Assembly (NCBI GenBank): GCA_035236585.1
Contig: CP141126.1
Coordinates: 6,089,001 to 6,153,000 of the forward strand
Direction: 5' to 3'
DNA from: Warburgia ugandensis
Lineage: Eukaryota; Streptophyta; Magnoliopsida; Canellales; Canellaceae
Length of the DNA: 64,000 bases
Below, one piece after another: positions 58,713 through 64,000 of this stretch. The position numbers and the translations under genes were made by a program. How positions within the stretch are numbered: the stretch's first letter is position 1; each line of letters begins with the position of its first letter. Below the pieces are notes generated by a model. The model saw only the letters and a list, made by a program, of their open reading frames with translations. It made no database searches and had not been told where the DNA came from.

Positions 58713-60494
58713 TTAAATGATGCCAAGCTTACCATCATCCGATGAATCAAGGGGAACTACCGGAGGCTCCCCTGGCATCATTTGTGACTCGTCATCAAGA
58801 TGAATCTGTGCATAGTTGTTTACCATGTCTCTCCTCTCCCTGCAAAGGGTTTCCTTCTTCTCCTCCTCAGCTTTCTCCATCTTATCCTTGGTCATCAAGC
58901 TGACATCCTCAGCTGCTCTGGCAGCCATGCTAAGTGCAGATGACACCCACGATGCCCCTGTTGAGACGTAACGATTGCTCATTATGGCTGAACTGGCATT
59001 ACTTGCCTTTTGCTCTGCAACTGCAATGGCTGATTTTGTCTTTTCAGATATCTGGAACATTCCATCCACCTCCCTGACCTTCTCATTCACCAAGGCTGCC
59101 CCTATGCTCAGCTTCTCACTCAGCCCAATCTTCTGGTCCAGGGAGACCACTGTGGCAGAGGCATTTGATATCAAATGGTGCCGCTCATCAAAGGCCTTTG
59201 CTTTGTTGAGTGCATCTTTCCCCAGGACAAAGCCCTTGGCAAGCATGCTGCTAACTACATCCTCAGCCTTTCTAACTGGTGAATCAGAAGGGGCAAGCCT
59301 TCTCTCCTTCAAATGGGAAGAAGACCAGAGACGAAATGAGATATCAGCTTAGCCTAAAATTTGTAGAAGCATAATCGCATGTACACTTCGCACATGCAAA
59401 GTGAATGTTCCTTGCTAACCAACAACAATAACAATAAATATATGCTTTGCACACAAGAAAGTCTTAGAATGTACCGGAGATATGGGATAAGCCGAAGGAG
59501 GTAGCTGGTAGTTTTCAACTGGTGTTATGGTGACAGCAAGATCAACTATAGTTGCTCCCTGCACAAATACAAGATCAAGTCAATACCAGCTTCGGAACAG
59601 GTCATAAATGCAGTGACTCCGAACATCTAGGCATAAGAAAATCCATTCAAATGCTAATCATGGGGCATGAACAGACCGAAAGAAGCATTGCTGTATCTGC
59701 TCCCTTTGACTCTTTAAATGTAACATATGCAACTTGCGACCTTTCTGTTTCACTGCAATACATGAAGGGTCAAATTGTTCAGAACAAATCTTAGAAGGGA
59801 ACACATGAACAGAATAAGTAAAAGAAGATTCACCTTTGCACTTCGATATATTGGATATCACCAGAGAATGAAAAGAATTCTTTAATGTCATTCTCAGATG
59901 CTGCTAGTGAAATATTGCTTACTTTCACTGTTCTTATCTGTAGCAAGAAAATGTTGTGGATGACTATTGGACCTTTACCAACAGAACAGAAATGACAATG
60001 AAATAACAAAAAGCATGTTTCCTAACAATGACCATACAAGTGCCTTCTACAACTGCATCTGAGATTCCTTTCAGTGAAAGGATAAAAGCTACAACAGCGG
60101 AATAAGTATCTACACCAACATTCTAAGGCAGCAACACACCAAAATATGGACTTCAAAGGCAAAGCATGCAACTTGACAAAACCAATCTCTAGCAATAAAC
60201 TCATGCAAATCAGTAGTTTCATATTTATATAACACCCACCAAAACTTCACATCCACGCAGCAAGCACAGGACAAATATGAATGCATCAGCCTCATTCAAA
60301 GGAAACAAGAACTATAGCATATACACATTTATGGTGACTCAGCTGGGAAACTCTAACTAGACTATAGTGACAATATTGTTTTCACAAATTTGAGTTCCAA
60401 ACAAGTTAACTCTCACATCTGAAACATCGATTGTCCAATTTGGTGTAATGGTCAACTGGGGATCCCTTCCAATCCTCAGATCGCAGTGGTCCAT
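58713..60494 (-). CDS. RRM protein of the BPA1 (binding partner of ACD11) family
   Basis: Minus-strand coding exons are 60417-60494, 59834-59937, 59677-59752, 59475-59558 and 58713-59306, all with GT-AG borders and compatible phases, giving 311 residues. Exon 1 encodes a 26-residue lead (MDHCDLRIGRDP...). Exons 2-4 carry the RRM, with TVKVSNISLAASENDIKEFF, FSGDIQYIEVQ, SQVAYVTFKESKGADTAMLL and GATIVDLAVTITPV. Exon 5 holds the long C-terminal part with RKAEDVVSSMLAKGFVLGKD, VREVDGMFQISEKTKSA and SNRYVSTGASWVSSAL, then a charged KDKMEKAEEEKKE segment. Arabidopsis BPA1 binds ACD11, a ceramide-1-phosphate transfer protein that restrains cell death; the same role here is inferred from similarity. 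The ATG is the first in its exon, six bases after an acceptor, so leader exons lie further upstream. The exon 5 acceptor could shift by a few codons. Confidence 0.88.
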
Positions 60495-60500
60495 TGGGAC

Positions 60501-62600
60501 CTGCAAATGACATGCTTGATTAGGCGCTTGTCATGGAGAAAAAAACAAAACCATTAGCATTGATGGGAAACAAAGATAAAAGGAACTGGGTCAAGTGTCT
60601 CGCAATGACCAAATACAAAGAAGGTGTATTGTTGTACGTCCAAGTAACTAAAGTGAGTTCATATCAAATATATGAAGATTACTGAGCAAAAATAGAAGAC
60701 GGGGACAAGAATGTATACTCATCAGTCATCATGAAAGGTCAGACATTGAATGGCCATGCCTATACTACTCTCATGAACATGCTAGATATCTGCCTCGGCA
60801 AATAAATGATGTCACTGGATCAGGTACCTCAAACCTATGCTTAATGGGATTGATGTATGTTGTATCAGAATATTAATCGCTCGATAACATACATCTGCAA
60901 TAATGAGCGAATCTAAGGACTCCTAGCAGCACACATCTTCAGCCTAAGTTCTCATTCTCCAGTCTTTGCTGCTTGTTTCAGTTGATAATAAAAGAGAGCC
61001 AAATATACTCTCTGCAGTCTCATCCGCAAGTTATAGCAACTCAAAAAACCTTATCTCTGTCATTACGAGAATAGTTTGCTCAGAAATTGGCACCCGCATT
61101 GCCATATAAGCATCAGCCAGGAACTAAAGAATCAATTTATCCACATCAATCTATGATGATATTTCTCCATACTCGCAAAAATTCCATGCCTACTGTATAT
61201 AACTAAAAGTTGAAGAATGGAAGGGCAGTGCTGCTACACTGCCTTCCAATTCACCAACCTCTTTTACAATAATTAAACTGAGTTTACTGCAAATTCCAAA
61301 TTAATTATCCAGATATCTTGTATTAACAATGTATATCCTCCAGCATGGCATCTCAATAGGTAGCCTACATGGAAAAGAACACATAACCTTATCGAGCATT
61401 CTGACAATAGTTATCTCTTCCCTCTTTCAAGCCTATTTGTGAGGCAGAATGTCACTTACATGTTCTCAAAAATATAAGGCCAACAATCTCACTTTATGTT
61501 AGCATTAATAACTTTTACAGGGTAAATTGGTAGACCTCTGATTTGTCCCAGCCTGAAACTGTTCTACTCCCTAAACATAACAAAGGTGGTTCAATCTCTT
61601 TAAAATGATATTCATTTTGCACATTTTTAGAAGTATATGATGCAGTCAGTATCCACTAGGTTCCACCAAAATCTCCACTGCTTGGTGAAGTTGTCAAGGA
61701 AGAGTTTCATGCATCATAAAATTAGAGGTCAATGGAACAATATTCTTCATGTGTATTTGTATGGTGGTGATGATGCGCATGGACGCGGCTACAGAAGTAG
61801 AGGGGGTTCTAGGGGTTTATGTTGGGTCTGTCTAGAGAGCTTATATGACAAGATTCACCATCAATGAAAACTTCCACATACCATTTACACCAACAGTGCA
61901 GGACAGAAAGGTAAACTAGTTGACTTCTCAATTAATAATCAACAACTCAGCTTGTAATAAGGTTGGCTCACAATGGAAGTACTATAAGAGGGTCGAAAAG
62001 AAGGAAAATACTGATTTCTGTCACTCCATCCCTAGACATCCTGGGTGATTTGTTAAATCCATGAACCAGCAGGATGTGAATCATAATACAAGGCAGAATT
62101 TTCAGAAAAGAGAAACCTTAAGAGATCTAAGTCAAATGGGTCTCCTGAAATATCTGAAGAAGATACCATAAACTATAGATTGTTTCTTTCTGAAATCCCT
62201 GCACGACTATAGATTGGTTTCTTTCTCAAAACCCTGCAAGATCCCATTTCATACTTTGGTATGAATTTGAAAAATTATGGACATTAGGATAAGAAGCTAT
62301 GCAAGTCAAACATTTTCCTTACTAGGCATCTGTGAGCCATTTATTAAATCAAGACTAAAAACATTTGAAAGTACATTTGCCTCAGTATTTTACTTCAATC
62401 CTCTAGGCCCCGAACAGGGCATTCAGATTCCCTAGTAGAAAATCCAGAAGTGAGAAAATATTGACTTGCTACTAAGCATGACTGAAAACTCATTCTACTG
62501 TCAGTAGGTCGGCGTTTATAAAGGGCCTTAGTTTTGATCCATTCCATTATGTCACTAGATGACTTATGATGAAAACAAGTGACCAGAAATACCACCCTGG
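60501..62600. other. Upstream / leader-intron region of the BPA1-like gene
   Basis: The acceptor ATTTGCAG just before 60500 shows that the transcript starts further upstream, possibly beyond the window. I could not place a leader exon. No transposon or RNA gene is evident in this stretch. Confidence 0.4.
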
Positions 62601-62612
62601 CAGATGAACTAA

Positions 62613-62713
62613 AAAGGGCAAAGGGGGCAGCCTCAGTGCAAGAAGCTCCTGCATATGTAGGGTCTGGGGAAGGGGTGGACCACAAGGGTCAATAGTACGC
62701 AGCCTTACCCTAT
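62613..62713 (-). mobile_element. Au-like SINE, copy 9, 5'-truncated
   Basis: Minus-strand 3' half only, with CTTGTGGTCCACCCCTTCCC, AGGAGCTTCTTGCACTGAGG and a CTGCCCCC end. A 12-bp perfect duplication, CAGATGAACTAA (62601-62612 and 62714-62725), shows that it was inserted already truncated. Confidence 0.85.
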
Positions 62714-62983
62714 CAGATGAACTAATAATCATTAAACATATAGAGGAGAAGACACGCCCTTACTATGGATATGGAAAGAAAGAAAATTGAAAATCAATAG
62801 AAAAACATGAACATAAATATTTATCATTGAGACAAGGAAAAAGGCAAGAAAAGATCCCACAGCATGAAATGGTCAGGAAACTAAGAGAACATCCTAGTTT
62901 CTTTCTTTAAACATTTTTCTCAAGAAAAGGAGTAACAAGCATTTGTTAGGGGAATTGCAAGTCTAAAATAAATTCAGAGAAAC

Positions 62984-63106
62984 TTGAAGGCGTGAAAACA
63001 GCCTCTTGCAAAATGCAAGGTAAGGTACCATTGACCCTTCTTGTCCACCCCTTCCCCGGACCCTGCATATGCAGGAGTTTTGTGCACTGGGGCTGCCCTT
63101 TAAACT
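62984..63106 (+). mobile_element. Au-like SINE, copy 10, 5'-truncated
   Basis: A plus-strand copy lacking the A- and B-box part. It starts near GAAGGCGTGAAAACAGCC and ends GGGGCTGCCCTTT. Flanks AAACTTGAAG and AAACTCAAAG may be an eroded duplication. Confidence 0.75.
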
Positions 63107-63855
63107 CAAAGTCTGTATAGCAAACTTTAACTTAGACATTTTAGCATAAAACACTAAGAAGAGGATGAATTTCATTGTAGTTTCTTAGCTAGGTTCCGCC
63201 CTTGGGTGCAGAACCAAGGATTACAATTCAGGAAATCAAACACATCGTTGAATAGAAAGGAATTGTGAATTTAATGCAATAGGTAGGAGGAGAATTATAA
63301 ACAGCTAAAATTACAAAATAGAAAATGAATAACAGCAATGAATCTATAACACCAACTTCAGAATAATCATGGACAGAAATGCTACTAATGGATGGTACTC
63401 AATCTTCATGACTTGGATAAGGAGACAGGTCCAAAATTAACAAAGGCAATATGGGACCAACAACTGCCAAGCTTATCAAAAAGAGCAGGCATTAACATCA
63501 GATGATTCAGTAGACCTGAAACCACAAATCCATTTTCAGGTCCATGCTCTCTAAAAGCAAGAGTCCAACATTGTCCTCTTGGCTACCAGTGCAGAAGAAG
63601 CAATCCTATAATGCATCAAAAATGTTAACTGAAGATGAAGAATCATGTCTCCAAACCCTAACTTTGTCAGTGTCATCATTAACACTGGAGATTGTTCTTA
63701 ATGGCAGTCTCAGCTGACAAACCAGTGTACTACTCATTTACTTCTTACATGATGAGACCATGATGCAGACTTAAGCCACACAAATCTTAACATACTAATA
63801 CTACTTCTAAATAAACCCACAAAAGATTATGTACAGATCATAGTGTTGACTGAAG
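63107..63855. other. Region between SINE copies 10 and 11, nothing recognised
   Basis: AT-rich, no open frame of note, no structural RNA recognised. Confidence 0.4.
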
Positions 63856-63856
63856 C

Positions 63857-64000
63857 AAAAAGGGTAGTCCGGTGCACGAAGCTCCCTAGAGTCTGAGGAA
63901 GGGGCAGACCACAAAGGGTCTGTAGTGCACAGCCATACCTTGCATTTTTGCCAGAGGCTATTTCTATGCCTAGAACCCTTGACCCCGGGTCACGCAACGA
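63857..64000 (-). mobile_element. Au-like SINE, copy 11, cut by the window end
   Basis: A minus-strand copy from its 3' end (CGTGCACCGGACTACCC in SINE sense) to the B-box region. The head lies beyond the window. The body is slightly shortened in the GGAGCTTC...GGGGAAGG part. Confidence 0.8.

Noticed and set aside
1..64000. Endogenous viral elements, CRISPR arrays, defence islands
   Set aside because: No capsid, movement or viral polymerase motifs were seen, and no spaced direct-repeat array. The reverse transcriptases are LINE-type.

Overview
This is a stretch of a flowering-plant nuclear genome. Four conserved plant genes are built from many GT-AG exons with long introns, and the introns and gaps are packed with plant SINEs, RTE-type LINEs, MITE or foldback elements and hAT-like elements. 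The sequence does not identify the species. Intron length and repeat load would suit a TE-rich angiosperm genome, but that is only an impression. There are no rRNA genes, true tRNA genes, CRISPR arrays or bacterial-style operons.

Layout. (1) 327-27170, + strand: a complete 13-exon gene for an outward-rectifying Shaker-type K+ channel of the SKOR/GORK group, 838 residues by my splice model. Intron 7 alone is about 7.8 kb and holds two RTE LINEs placed head to head plus a long-arm foldback element. (2) 27171-30556: intergenic, with a decayed L1-type LINE RNase H fragment and two SINEs. (3) 30557-34337, - strand: the first four coding exons of a CCZ1 vacuolar-fusion gene (191 codons). I cannot find the remaining roughly 60 percent of the protein, so this looks like a 3'-truncated copy. 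It faces the channel gene tail to tail. (4) 35.6-41.0 kb: intergenic with no gene I can name. (5) 40993-48425, - strand, with leader to about 50.5 kb: a complete gene for the spliceosomal protein SmD2 (109 residues). Its coding start is split over a 5-nt coding piece and a 25-nt micro-exon. (6) 50.5-58.7 kb: intergenic, with a hAT-like element carrying five tandem hairpins, three SINEs and a few unassigned coding-like scraps. (7) 58713-60494, - strand: an RRM protein of the BPA1 (binding partner of ACD11) family, 311 residues. (8) 60.5-64 kb: upstream or leader territory of that gene, with three more SINE copies.

The four genes are not functionally linked: membrane K+ efflux, Rab7 activation at the late endosome or vacuole, pre-mRNA splicing, and cell-death or lipid signalling. 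What the window shares throughout is its repeat population. Eleven copies of one Au-like tRNA-derived SINE occur in 64 kb, most with target-site duplications that can be read directly. I see no wholly new gene system. The best leads are the unusual GYGE selectivity filter of the channel, the truncated CCZ1, the SINE density, and several nested or foldback structures.
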